A DNA stretch of 64,000 bases, from NCBI GenBank assembly GCA_014529385.2, contig CM043953.1, positions 75,232,372 to 75,296,371 of the forward strand, in the 5' to 3' direction. The stretch comes from Adiantum capillus-veneris (Eukaryota > Streptophyta > Polypodiopsida > Polypodiales > Pteridaceae). Positions 50,889 to 62,100 of the stretch are shown here, piece after piece; within the stretch, counting starts at the first letter, position 1; each line of letters opens with the position of its first letter. Under the pieces are notes generated by a model. It was not told the origin of the DNA and did not search any database. It saw only the letters and a program-made list of their open reading frames with translations. The position numbers were made by a program, and so were the translations under genes.

Positions 50889-51035
50889 TAGCGACGCTCA
50901 CACAGCGACGCTCAAAAAAAAAAATTCCCGGCGTCGCTATGAGCGTCGCTATAAGCGTCGCTATGAGCGTCGCAAATTTCTTTGTAAATTTGCGACGCTC
51001 ATAGCGACGCTTATAGCGACGCTCATAGCGACGCC
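50889..51035. repeat. Left subterminal repeats forming a perfect 50-bp inverted repeat
   Basis: Ten copies of the GCGACGC core occur. Eight of them are arranged as a perfect inverted repeat: arm 50930-50979, a 6-base loop CTTTGT, and arm 50986-51035. In En/Spm such subterminal motifs bind the TNPA protein to hold the ends together. That role here is inferred from the family. Confidence 0.92.
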
Positions 51036-51129
51036 AGCTGGGGTAAAAAAAATAACCGAGCGCGCCCAAAAACTCAAATCTCAGATCTGAGTTTTTCGGC
51101 GCCCTCAAGCAAAGAGCAGGTAACGCTCT

Positions 51130-51132
51130 CCC

Positions 51133-51167
<35 letters not shown>

Positions 51168-51168
51168 C

Positions 51169-51203
<35 letters not shown>

Positions 51204-51434
51204 AGGAGAGGAAGGAGAGCCAGGTATGCTCCTTCCCTCTCCTCATTCTCATGTTCCCTTCCCCTCTTTCTCTCTCCCTCGCTCTCTCTCTCACACACAC
51301 ACATACACACACACACATAGTGTTTTTGAGAGAGAGAGAGAGAGAGAGAAAGAGGGGAAGGGAACATGAGAATGAGGAGCTCTCTCCCTCGCTCTCTCTC
51401 TCACACACACACATACACACACACACATAGTGTT

Positions 51435-51486
<52 letters not shown>

Positions 51487-51720
51487 TGCAAAAACGCACA
51501 CACATACATAAACAAAGAATGCACACACACATTGAGAGAGAAAAAGAGAGAGAGAGCATGCATAAACAAAAAACGCACGCATTGAGAGAGGAAAAGAGAG
51601 AGAGAACATGCATAAACAAAAAACGCACACATTGAAAGAGGAAAAGAGAAAGAAAACATGCATACGATCCAAAAAAACGCACACACATTGAGAGAGAAAG
51701 AAAGAGAAACTAAGGGAGCG
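51130..51720. repeat. CT/CA/GA microsatellite block with direct duplications
   Basis: Tracts of CT, CA and GA alternate. A segment beginning CTCTCCCTCGCTCTC with CA repeats and CATAGTGTTTTTGAGAG occurs twice (about 51273 and 51381). Near 51520-51690 a unit of about 55 bases containing CATAAACAAAAAACGCAC is repeated about three times. The many long frames here are artefacts. The segment lies in the 5' non-coding part of the transposon. Confidence 0.9.
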
Positions 51721-51960
51721 TCGTAGGAAACTAATTAAAATTAAAAGACCTAAAGATCTAGCCGACGAGGAGTTGAACTGAAGACCTATTATTCAAGAGA
51801 GAAATGGCATAATCAATCTATCATACTTGGCATGGGTGATAGAAAGGTTATACCATTTATCTCTTTTTATTGGCACACACATCCACACACGCGCACACAC
51901 ACAGGAAGAAGAGAGTTATAACGTCGTAGGAAACTATCTTAAAAGACGTTAAAGATTAGG
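51721..51960. other. Non-coding 5' part of the CACTA element
   Basis: Two diverged copies of a segment starting CGTCGTAGGAAACTA (about 51719 and 51922) lie here. No gene is visible. Confidence 0.55.
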
Positions 51961-51967
51961 TTATATG

Positions 51968-52327
51968 TAGACTTACATTAAATTAGATTTAGGTTTATTT
52001 TTAACTAGATTTACGTTTATTTAAGCTAGATTTAGATTTACGTTATATTAGATTAGATGCGGGTCTCCATAGACTGCGATGCCTGCATGAAGCGGGTGAA
52101 GAAAGCCCTCAATGGAATATAGGGTATTGCTGCCTTCACTCATGGTGGGCTCCGTCGATCCAAAAGTACTGGTGAAATGTCTTCAGAAGATAGGGAAGAA
52201 GGTGGATCTTCAGGGCGGCAAGAGTCACTACATCCCCGACACAATGACCATCTAAACAACCTCTAGTCATTAGACTTACGTTAAATTAGATTTAGCTTTA
52301 TTTTTAGTTAGATTTACGTTTATTTAG
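51968..52327. repeat. 56-bp direct repeats flanking a captured gene fragment
   Basis: 51968-52023 and 52271-52326 share 56 bases beginning TAGACTTAC with about four differences. They enclose the HMA-domain fragment. The repeats are AT-rich and are themselves made of shorter TTAGATTTA-like units. Confidence 0.85.
52057..52245 (+). pseudogene. Captured fragment of a heavy-metal-associated (HIPP-type) domain
   Basis: The frame from 52057 reads MRVSIDCDACMKRVKKALNG, matching the start of an HMA domain with its metal-binding Cys-X-X-Cys and the amphipathic helix of plant isoprenylated heavy-metal proteins. A TAG follows at 52120. In the next frame, 52145-52230 reads GSVDPKVLVKCLQKIGKKVDL, the second half of the same fold (strand then helix). 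The middle of the domain is shortened. The piece does not belong to CACTA transposases, so it was most likely copied from a host gene. HIPP proteins bind metals near membranes; this copy is broken. Confidence 0.8.
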
Positions 52328-52639
52328 ATTTACGCTTATTTACGTTAGATCGAGTCCACGCAAGAATTACTTACGGTTTAGGGTTTAGAGTTAGACGAAC
52401 AGTGAAAAGATCTACTGTGAAAAGATGTTAAGATGAAGTGAAGTGCTACAGCTAGAGAAGAGGCAAAGGGATTTTGTCCACTACATGCAGTATCATGTAG
52501 ACGTGGGTGTCTAGATTTCTTGTACCCACAAATATAGGTATTGACCAATAAAGACGAGATTATAACCCGGTGGTTCTGATCTCCGTGCACCTCTAGACCG
52601 AGGTGTGCGGGGATTGGACATGACTAGAGAATGTGAGGT

Positions 52640-52681
<42 letters not shown>
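52640..52681. repeat. (GA)n microsatellite upstream of the transposase gene
   Basis: About 20 GA units, 66 bases before the TNP2-like start codon. The rest of 52328-52747 is non-coding and probably 5' leader. Confidence 0.95.
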
Positions 52682-52685
<4 letters not shown>

Positions 52686-52747
52686 GACGAAGAATGCCAA
52701 TAGAATATTAAATTTGTTGTCCAGGTTATAAGTTTTTTATCCTCATT

Positions 52748-55700
52748 ATGAGTAGCGACGAGGATGTGGGACCGTCCAACCGAAACACCTATCTCTCAAC
52801 GAGGGTCTTATGTCCTTGTAATCAATGCAAGCATGCTGTGCGACGGACAAGACGTGTTTCTTTGCAGCACGTTCGTGAATTTGGCGAGTTCGATCCATCT
52901 ATTATAGATCGAGTTGTTGCCAATTATAACTCGTCGGACTCTGACGCTGGCCAACAAGCAGCAATCTTGCAACCCAATAGACGTATTCGCAGGCGCTTTG
53001 GTCAAGCAGCATATGTGAGGCCACAAGATGTAGCCTCTGACAGCTCGGGGGATGATCATGCAGAGCACATTCCCAACGAGGCAATGTTTGAGCCCGAGAT
53101 TGATGAAATGATCGAGACGATCATGGATTCAGAAAGGCTTATCTATGATGATATGAAAAGTGAAGCCGATACATCATTGTATAATGGAGCACGTATGTCT
53201 AGATTGAAAGCACTCCTGGTTCTTCTCAACATGCAGGCAAAGTTTGGATGGAGTGACACTAGCGTCACAGCGCTTTTCAGGTGATCTATTACAATTAGTT
53301 TACTTTAATAGAACTCTAAATGTATAATGATCTGATAGATTTTTACACGACTGTATCATATTTTTATGTTGTGTAGATTGCTGAAAGAGCACATTCTACC
53401 AGCTGACAATGTGATGCCAGATTCCCGAGATGAAGCAAGAAAGATTTTGCGAAACTTGGGGATGGATTACAATTCTATCCACGCTTGTCCTAATGACTGC
53501 ATTCTTTTCAGAGGGGAATACACAGACATGGAGAAGTGTCCGAAATGTGATTCCGAAAGATATCGAGTAGATCTCCACGGGACAAAAATTCCACAAAAGG
53601 TTTTGCAACATTTTCCTTTGCTTCCTCGCATCAAGCATTTCTTCGAATGTAAGTCCATGGCCGCCCTAGCATCATGGCATGAGGAGAATAAATCTTCGGA
53701 TGGTGTGCTACGAATTCCTGCAGATTGCGCAGCCTGGAAACATATAGATGGAACATGGTCGGATTTTGCCAGGGAAGCTCGAAATTTGCGCTTAGGCCTG
53801 GCTATGGATGGCGTAAATCCATTTGGTCAAAGATCAACATCTTACAGTGTATGGCCCGTTGTCATCGTCAACTACAACATTCCCCCGTGGTTGACTACGA
53901 AGAAGGGGCACCTATGGCTAAGCTTGATTGTGCCAGGGCGATATAAAGTGGGGAATATGGATGTGTATCTTCGTCCACTATTGGAAGAGCTACAACAATT
54001 GTGGATTGGCATAGAGGTGGTGGATATGAGCCGACACACAGGACGACGGAATGCTTTGATCAGAGGTATTCTAATGTGGACCATGCATGACTATCCCGGG
54101 CTAACAGAATGCTCAGGTGATCTATTGACACTCCTCTCTCAGACACTGTAAATCTTGTTTTTCCCCATAGTTGATCTATTATCATGTGTATACATGCAGG
54201 GCTTCAAACAAGCGGATACAGAGCATGTGTCACATGTGGACCTAGACTGAATGCACGTAGGGCACCCTCACTGAAGAAGCAAATCTACGAAGGTCATCAA
54301 GCGTATCTTCCGGAGAATCATGTGTTACGCGACGGCTTTTTGGGAAGAGAGCCACCAAGGATGTCTGCACAAGCATGGTTAGAGCAGAAGGAGATGTGCG
54401 ATGACGGATTGCCTCCAGGGATGAAGAGACTATCTCTATGGTACGAGTTACCATACTGGCCCCGACTCGTGATCAATCACTTGCTCGATCCAATGCACAT
54501 ATTCAAGAATGTGGGTAATCTACTATGGGACCATTTGACCGGCAAGAAAGATACTTTGGGAGCTAGAGTTGACCTTAGAAATGTGGATCGTATGGAGCAA
54601 TATTGGCCGCAAACAGCGTCTGATGGATCGATAAAACTTCCTAAAGCACCATGGATTTTCACAGGAGCCCAAGAACGCAAAGTAAAAGAGGCCATTCGAT
54701 CTTTGCGGACCCCCACTGGCGTAATGCACTCGCTCCGAACGTGTTTTACTAAAGAAGGAAAGCTTACCGGTTTGAAGTCACACGATTGGCATAAAATGTG
54801 TCAGGTACGTTCATAGTGGACTTTAATATCATTGCATAAAATGTGGACTTTAATATCATTGCTGCACATACTTTACAGTTTATTTTACCGGTTGCCATTG
54901 AGGGATGTTTGTCTCTCGACATCCGTAACACAATCTACAAACTTGCAAAGCTGGTGCAATGGATCTCACAAAAGGAGATCGACGTAGACTCCATACCATT
55001 CGCCAAACTAAATGCTGCGGAGCTTGTGTGCATGTTTGAGAAACATTTTCCTACTACAATACTAACCATTCAGGTGCATCTTCTTATTCACATAGTTGAT
55101 GAGGTGGAAATAGCTGGCACAGTTCATTCCAGATGGATGTTCTTCTTAGAGCGTTTCATGAAAACGCTTAAGGGATATGTGCGTCAAAAGGCACGTCCGG
55201 AGGGTAGCATGGCAGAAGGTTGGTTGGTATCAGAGTCCCTAGTGTACATTGGAGAGTGGCTAGACGGATTTGATAAATCCCGGGACACGCTATGGCGAAC
55301 CATAGATGATGAGCGCATATCTGGGATTGTCATGTGCAATCTCGGTGTTGAGAAGAAGATGACGGAAGATCTAGAGGCTAAAATCAACCGATTTTGCATG
55401 CTTCACAATCCAGTGATGCAAAAGTGGATTTCACAATATGAGGATGCAAAGCAAGAGCGACAAAGGGCACGAATCGAGTGGAGACGGGGAAGACGACCAC
55501 CGATGCACTATCCAGCGGTTCTGGAGAGCCTACCAACCTTCATGAGCTTAAGATGGTTGCACAACCAATTGAAAAGCGCACAACAATGCGGTGACGAAGT
55601 GACTGAAGAAGAGTGGGAGTACTCTCGGGGTTGCGCGACCAAGGTAAGTTTGCAATGTACGACTAGCAAGTGACTTTATTTATAAACGTTTGAACGGCCA

Positions 55701-56469
55701 CTCATAATCTTTGTTCGTTGTAGTATAAGTCATACACAGCAGCATGGTGTAAAGGTCGACATTTTAGGGTGGAACGAATCGACAAAAAGCGTTTTACTCA
55801 AGATTGTGGAATCATGGCAAAATTTGAACAGTCTAGTCGACGACGTTCCTCTGATGCAGATCCCGTGGTGGCGGAACTCACTTACTTCGGCACGCTGCAA
55901 GAGATTTTGAGGATCGATTACAGAGGATTTTTTGTCGACTTGTTCGACGTGCAATGGTTCAAGATAATCATGGAGGGTCGAAACGCTATTGTGCGTAGAG
56001 GAGAGTCTGGTTTTCTTGAGGTGGATTCTACTAAGAAATGGACTGACCTAAGAGACACTTTCGTACTACCCGAGCATTGTGAACAAGTAAGTATATAAAT
56101 AGTTAACATCCCCCTTTTACAAGTTATGTGGCTCTCATGTAAGTTATGTGGCTCTGGCAGGTAGTATTTCATCCTACAAAGTCTACATCAAACTGGTGGT
56201 ACGTCATAGAGGTAGCCCCTCGTAGTGCAAGGACGTATGAAGGCTACCATGTGCCAATCACAACGACATCAATGGAGGAGATCAGAGAAGATGCTCAATC
56301 AGAAGCCGTTGCGGTGGTGCCAGACGAGCATCAAGATGCTACTACTCTATATGGGGTGCATGCAGAGGAGCTACAAAATGAAACAGAGGATATGTGTTTA
56401 AACGGAGAGCTCTATATAGATATAGGAAGTTATGCTGAGTTATGCGAGGATGAGAGAGAGATCTCTTAA
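52748..56469 (+). CDS. TNP2-like CACTA transposase, six exons, uninterrupted
   Basis: Exons 52748-53280, 53377-54116, 54200-54804, 54879-55643, 55724-56086 and 56161-56469 join with GT-AG introns and correct phase into 1104 codons plus stop. The start is the first ATG of exon 1, which gives an acidic N-terminus. From about residue 180 there is a Transposase_21 region: CPNDCILF near residue 215 and a Cys pair near 235, LAMDGVNPFG with a likely catalytic Asp at 322, and LDPMHIFKNV with a second Asp at 521. I could not fix the third acidic residue. DUF4218-like sequence (about 627-745: HLLIHIVDEVE, RWMFFLERF) and a DUF4216-like segment (about 935-1020) follow, the usual TNP2 order. The protein would cut the element at its CACTA ends. 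Introns are 74-96 bases. Confidence 0.9.
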
Positions 56470-56741
56470 AGCCACAAATATTGTATTTGAACAATTTTGC
56501 TCCGTGATGTAAAAGCTCTAGCTCTCTAAGTAGCTTCCATGGTGTGTAACGCTCTTTTCTACTCGCGCTCACATCTTTTGATTGAAAATTCTGAGTTTTC
56601 GACTTGCCTCTTCTATCACTCGATTCATTGCGTCATTGTATTTATATGCGTCATTACGTCATTGTATTTAATGGTCTTTGCGTCATTGTCTACTCTATTC
56701 ATTCAATAAGGAGTTTAAATATTCGTGTGTTTAATGCAGGT

Positions 56742-58055
56742 ATGGATGATGAGGAGTTTCTTTCTTCTTTGTCACCGCAGCAGAGACAGTGGTACGTGGA
56801 GCGTCATCGCTCTGGCGCATCATCGCGCGTTCCTACACCATCCGCATCTCCCTCTCTTTCGGAGCATTCGGCGCGCTCCGAAGCTTCGGCGTCGACGAGA
56901 CGAGCGTCACACTCGTCTAGACACCGGCGCTCTAGTGGTGGCGGTGGCGGTTGTTGTGGGGATTCCGCCACCGATGCCTCCACACCGCCTCGTGTTCGAC
57001 GAGGCTCTTTACCCTCCCCTTCTTTGCCCGCCCCCACACCAGCCACAGCATCGCCGTCTACGCCAGGTTTTGCACGGCTGACTGTTCCTAGAAGCTACAC
57101 ACCTCTACCTACTCCGCCAGGAGCCACCCCACTCGACACTCCTCGCTTCGGCGCCCAGACGCCGATGGAGACACCTGACGTCCGTACCCCCATCGACACG
57201 CCGCTAGAGACCCCTGCCGGGACACCCAGGTTCACGCGTCACCGGCCAGAGGGCTTGCCTTACTCCGTCGACATCAGCGGCGGCATCATCATGGATGATG
57301 ACGGCAAGAAGGTGATCTCGCGCATGCGTGGTCTTTGCTCTCAGCTGTTTAGACACTATATACTAAACAAATGGAGTGAAGTACCAAGTGATTTAAAAAA
57401 CAGAGTCATCAGCATACTTCATGATGAGTTTCCCGTTCCAACACGGGATCAGCGCTTCAATGAAGACCTGATGAAGATTCAAATGCGCGAATACTGCAAA
57501 CACAAGCGTTCCGAAGTGCAAAAAGCAATCAAGAATGGGTGGAATAGGCCAGATTGGCTGGCCAAAGAAGATTGGAAGAATGCGAAGAAAGCAGCGCGCG
57601 AGAATCCCGACAAGTGGAAGCAACAAAAGGATGCAGCCAGAGCGCGAGTAGAGGCAGGGAGCTCGCACCACTTGGGGAGCGGTGGATGGGCATCATTTGA
57701 GGCCGATTTTGTAAGTCTTTTCACATTGCTCTTTATGCATGTTCGATAGTTTAGGGTTTATGAGTTTTTTAGTTCTAACATAATGAAATCTTTGTATGTT
57801 TTGACAGTGGTCGATGACAGGACGTGATCCCACACCGTACGAGCGCGAGTACGCAGGCAGGAAGGGCTTAAACGCCCTGATGGACATTCTCAGTTCTCGC
57901 GGCGGCATGGTTAGTATTAGGGTTTACTCTTTTTTATTTTTTGTATTGTTTTATAAATGTCGTTATATGTTTATATTTACTGAAAACTGTCTTATTGTCT
58001 TTTTTTGCAGAATCCGACAGATACGCCGCTTGGACGCGATGAGACGTCTGATTAG
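56742..58055 (+). CDS. Transposase_24-like second CACTA protein, three exons
   Basis: Exons 56742-57710, 57808-57909 and 58011-58055 join with GT-AG introns into 371 codons plus stop. The start ATG lies two bases after a good acceptor (TTTAATGCAG), so a 5' non-coding exon is likely. Residues 25-150 are rich in Ser and Pro with repeated TP steps (TPMETPDVRTPIDTPLETP). From about 175 there is a helical, Trp/Lys-rich domain (KWSEVPSDLKNRV, NRPDWLAKEDW, DKWKQQKDAARAR) typical of plant Transposase_24 proteins of En/Spm elements. By analogy it binds subterminal repeats. It starts 272 bases after the TNP2-like stop on the same strand and may share its transcript. Confidence 0.85.
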
Positions 58056-58419
58056 ACGACGTCAGTTTAGCCGTAGCTAGATAGCATTAGTTTAGGGTTT
58101 CTCATAGCTTATGTATCATGAGACGGATTTTATACGTCTTTTTGAACCATGTATATTATTACATTTGTCACCGCAATTCCTTTTGCCAATCAATTCTTTA
58201 TGCCTATGATGTTGTACAATTGTCATTATTACATTTGCCAATCAATTCAGTTTGTCTATGATGTGTACAATTGTCAATTTTGCAAACAATGCGTCTTGTG
58301 GGTGACTATTTTGGGTCTATTATTTACCTTTGCACTTTTTTTAAAAAGTGAATCAAGTACAATATGGTTGATGGGTGGCAGGGCATTCAATGCCCTGCCA
58401 CCAAAAAAATATTCTCTCA
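58056..58419. other. Non-coding 3' part of the CACTA element
   Basis: AT-rich, no gene. Near-duplicate phrases around CATTTG(T/C)CA...CAATTC at 58160-58260 suggest a local duplication. Confidence 0.5.
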
Positions 58420-58660
58420 GGCGTCGCTATAAGCGTCGCTATTTATGGCTCTGTAGCGTCGCTATATGCGTCGCTATACTCTTCTGTGAGAGCGTCGCTA
58501 TAGGCGTCGCTATAGCCGTCGCTATAGGCGTCGCTATATAGCGACGGCTATAGCGACGCCTATAGCGACGCAGATAGCGACGCTCTCGTAGCGACGCTTT
58601 TAGCGACGGTTATAGCGACGCCGGGGGGTATAAAAACCCAGTGTATTTCCGTCGCTAAGA
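58420..58660. repeat. Right subterminal repeats with a central palindrome
   Basis: More than a dozen copies of the GCGTCGCTAT motif occur in both orientations. They include a perfect 18-base palindrome CGTCGCTATATAGCGACG at 58529-58546 and outer matching arms GAGAGCGTCGCTA (58488) and TAGCGACGCTCTC (58575). The motif is the same as at the left end. Confidence 0.92.
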
Positions 58661-58679
58661 GCGTCACAAGAGCACACAA

Positions 58680-58691
58680 CCTCTTGTAGTG
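58680..58691 (-). repeat. Right terminal inverted repeat
   Basis: CCTCTTGTAGTG, followed by the TAG target duplication at 58692-58694. Confidence 0.95.
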
Positions 58692-58694
58692 TAG

Positions 58695-59128
58695 GCCGCA
58701 GGTTGGCGACGCCAAAAGCTACGGATTACCATGAAATGTTTACTTCAATGCGTAGAGCTTTTACCTGCGGCTGCAATGCAGCAGATGGCACTGCAATTGT
58801 GACAACCGAGAAGGAGATAGGAAGCACGAGAAGGAGAGAAGTGAGCACTGTTAGCTCACGCTGTGTTTCTATTATCTAAAACTTGAAAAATAACTTACAA
58901 AAATTGGCCTTTATACCTTAACCAAGGTTTTTATGGTAAAAAACCAATAATCTGGGAGCTCTAACTAAAGATAAGTTGATATAATCTGGAAACTTATAGC
59001 CCTGGCTCATCGATTGCACTATCCATTTGGAAAATAGGAGTTACAACATTCCCGATTTATCAAAAGAATAAGTGTTTTTACAATAAAAGCTCCCAAAAAA
59101 TGTTATTTGAGTTAGCTTGCTGCTAACA
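58695..59128 (-). repeat. Probable 3' LTR of a minus-strand retroelement (partial)
   Basis: On the minus strand it starts TGTTAGCAGCAAGC directly after a polypurine tract and contains a TATA-like GGTATAAAGG near 58905-58920. Its inner limit on the left is unclear because the CACTA element sits at 58691; LTR sequence may continue to the left of 50864. The matching 5' LTR is outside the window, so this is inferred. Confidence 0.6.
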
Positions 59129-59141
59129 TTCCCCCCTCCTT
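59129..59141 (-). promoter_or_regulatory. Polypurine tract
   Basis: The minus strand reads AAGGAGGGGGGAA immediately before the TGTTAG start of the LTR. This fixes the orientation of the element to the right. Confidence 0.75.
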
Positions 59142-59148
59142 GACTGTG

Positions 59149-62100
59149 TCGTCCCTTGACACAGCTTCATGGATTGAAGTAGTCTTTGAGTTGACGGCTT
59201 GCAAGGTGGTATTTAAGCGCATGTAGAGCTTTCTCATATCTGATTTGTCTTTCTTTGTCAAAGACTTGCAAAAATTGCATGGTGACTTTGTTTTTAAGTT
59301 CGATGGCTGAATAGCCAACAAACCTTGATGTATGGTTGTTAATCACTCGCCCAAAAATCTTTGTCCGCCATGTGAAGAATCTTGTATAAAATGCCTCTTC
59401 AAATGCCAACAAATTGCTTGATGGCAGGAACCTGCATCTGGCGTAGAAGCTATAGAGGACTTCTTCTGAGGGCTGTCCACTCAAATCATAGCATAGACCT
59501 TTGTTGCCTTCTAGGAAAGACATCCAGGGAGCTCCTGCTTGCTCAGGCTCATGAAAAGTTTGAATGCATATAAGTAACAAATATTTTGGAGATTTTACAA
59601 AGCATTGCACATGAGAGGTCAGGGAGGCTTTTGAAGAAGTTCATGGCGTTCGTTAGGGTTTTGACCATGTATTCCTCCATTGGTGGTCCCTGCTCTAGAG
59701 TTGGCAATCTTGGGTAGTTGAGCCAAGTTGGTCCCTTCTTCCTCAATGCATCGTGTGCCTGCCACGTTCTTACCCTTGGTACATGACAGAATGTGGGGTC
59801 CTTCTGTATTGCTGCAGGTGCTCTTGTAAACAGAATGAGGTATCTAGAGTTCTTGTTGAGCCAGTTATTTCTCCATTTGGGGTGGAGAGCATCTGAGTCT
59901 TCTGCCTGCATATCCTTGTAAAGTCTTTCTTTAACTTGCAGTAGCTACACCTTTATCAACATGTAGGGAAGCGACTGTTGATGCCATTGAGAATTGATTT
60001 GGTTGGGAGTGAGCTGAGTTATATTGACTGAGTGGAGAACTCTCAAATTCCAATCCATTGCCAATTTCCATTCAACATCTACTTCATGGACTATCTGCTC
60101 CTTTAGTGCAGCTTCTTCAGCTTTGGAAATCTGGACCATTGGCACTTGGTCTCCTTCAATGATTGGCACTTGAAACTCTGAAACTCCTGCTAGCCCTTCT
60201 AATGGATGTGTTTCCATATCTGCAAAGGAGAATAATGGTATGTCTATGATCGACTGTTCAGAGTTTCTTGCCTCCTCTTGAGCTTATGTATGTTCTTCTC
60301 TCAGTAGCTGGTTGGTTCTCTTCAAATGTTCTATCTCTTTGATCAGCTGCTCTTCTCTTTGTACCTGCATTAATGCAAGGTTTCGTCTTTGTGCTTGTTC
60401 AAGCTTCAACTCAAGTTTGAGGTCCTTTCTACTCTTTTCCAAAGTCTTGTAGACTTCATATGTTCCCTTGAATAAAGCTAAAAAAGGGTTTTTCCTTATC
60501 TACCTTAAAAATTCTGCTTGGTCATTGATTCTTTGCTCAAAATACTGCAAGAAGGAATTGTCTTCATCTAGTCGCACTGGGATCTTTTGGACTGGCTAAG
60601 TAGTGATTAAAAGTTCGTTGGTCACTTTAGTTAGTTGTTGGTCCTTACTCTTGCAAGCATCAGACAGTTTCGTGAGGAGCTCCCCCAAATCTTCCATCTC
60701 TTTCTGCTGCCTTTCCTTAACAGTTTTGTGTTGTTTTGCTTCATTTTTTAGCTCTTTAATCTGTCTTTGAAGATCTTCAATAATGTTAATCCTGTCTTTG
60801 AGCTCACCTTGTAGAGCATCTATTACGTGTTCCAATTCTTTAGACTGGACACTGCGGCTAAGTGCTGCTGTTCTCATCTTTTCTGTCATCAGCTGCATTT
60901 GCTTTGCATACTCATTTACCTGCATGATCACTTCATCTGTGGTTTACCAATCTTCAGGTTCTACCTAGGGCTACTTAGAAATTTCAGCAGATTCAGTGTG
61001 CGGCTCTTTCGATGGTGCAACGGATTCTGCTTGTGACCTTGTAGGTTCAATTGATTCTTCTTGAGGCTTTGTGGATGCCTCAATTGATTCTGCTTGAGTT
61101 GTTATAGAAGGTCCATTTTCAGTTGTTTTGACTTCCTTGGGCTATTCAAAACTTGCCTCTTCATGTTGCTTCTCTTTTCCCTTTGCTTACTTGCCTTTAT
61201 TGGACTTAGCAGTTGGTGAAGGGCTTGGACTTGGCATGGGACAATCTTCTTGTTCTGCAGTTGGTGAAGAGGGTTTGGAGACATCCCTCCTTGTTCAAGA
61301 TGTGATTCACTTTATTGTGCAGCTTCTGCTTGCCTTTGTTGCTCAGCCACTTCTTGTCTTGCTTTCCTTTGCGCTTCTAGAGCTTTCTGAATCTTCAATG
61401 CTTTAGCTTCTGCATACATCCACTTAGGTAAATCCTTTGGATCCTCTCGGACCTCTTCATAGGGTTCCTGTTCCTTGGACCCCTGACCTCCCTTGGGCTC
61501 CATGACTCACGTTTTTCGCCTGCAGCTTGTGGCGGCTTCTTTCATATGATTGTTTCTCTCTTTCAAACCTTGCCCTTTTTTTTTGAGGTTCCTCTTGATG
61601 AGCTGCCACTTCTTTCTTCCTCATTCCTTCTCTCCTTATCCTTGTTTCTTCATTTTTAGAGCTTTCACTACTATGGGCTTCAGGCATGCTTTCTGTTGAT
61701 TCCTCATCTGATTTATATACTCTTTTTCTTGATCCAGTGGTTTGTGGAGAAGGTTGAGTTGAGATGATCCAATCTGGGTATGGCGGCAAGTTGTCGGCCA
61801 TTCCAATAGCATGGTATGCAATTTTTGTTAGCACTTCCAGAGCACCCAAATATGTTATCTTTCCTTCTTTCGTTGTGCCCTTTAGTGTTGTAAGCATGTA
61901 CTGCGCGTGTTCTATAGCTTGTCTTATTGTTGACTTCAACACTTGCATGAAAGTAGTTGCAATTGCATGATTCGGAGTTGTGTACATGGCGCTCTCTTTG
62001 AAAGGAAGTGGAAATGTTGGTGGTAAAGACGAGCTAGATCCTCCACTTTCATTAGAATGAGATTAGAAAAGGTGGCGGCAATAGTATCCTTGGTAAAAGT

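Larger units (their letters stand above)
50867..58691 (+). mobile_element. CACTA (En/Spm) DNA transposon, apparently complete
   Basis: A 7.8-kb element with 12-base terminal inverted repeats CACTACAAGAGG, a 3-base target duplication, and dense subterminal repeats of the motif TAGCGACGC in both orientations at both ends. It has two + strand genes: a TNP2-like transposase and a Transposase_24-like second protein. Both can be spliced from GT-AG introns into uninterrupted frames. It also carries a microsatellite-rich 5' region and a captured host-gene fragment. All parts an autonomous CACTA element needs are present by sequence; activity cannot be judged from sequence alone. Confidence 0.93.

Noticed and set aside
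50889-51035. CRISPR-like array because of short regular repeats
   Set aside because: Repeats are subterminal motifs of a CACTA transposon, with no spacers of constant length and a eukaryotic context.
51133-51688. Several overlapping frames of 90-180 codons
   Set aside because: Composed of CT/CA/GA dinucleotide repeats; no unique protein sequence.
51720-51830. Possible tRNA-like segment (GAGTTGAACTGAAGACC)
   Set aside because: It resembles a T-arm but I cannot build acceptor, D and anticodon stems around it.
55060-55085. Possible intron donor after ACCATTCAG in the TNP2-like gene
   Set aside because: Reading straight through keeps the frame and the conserved VHLLIHIVDEVE segment, so no intron is needed.
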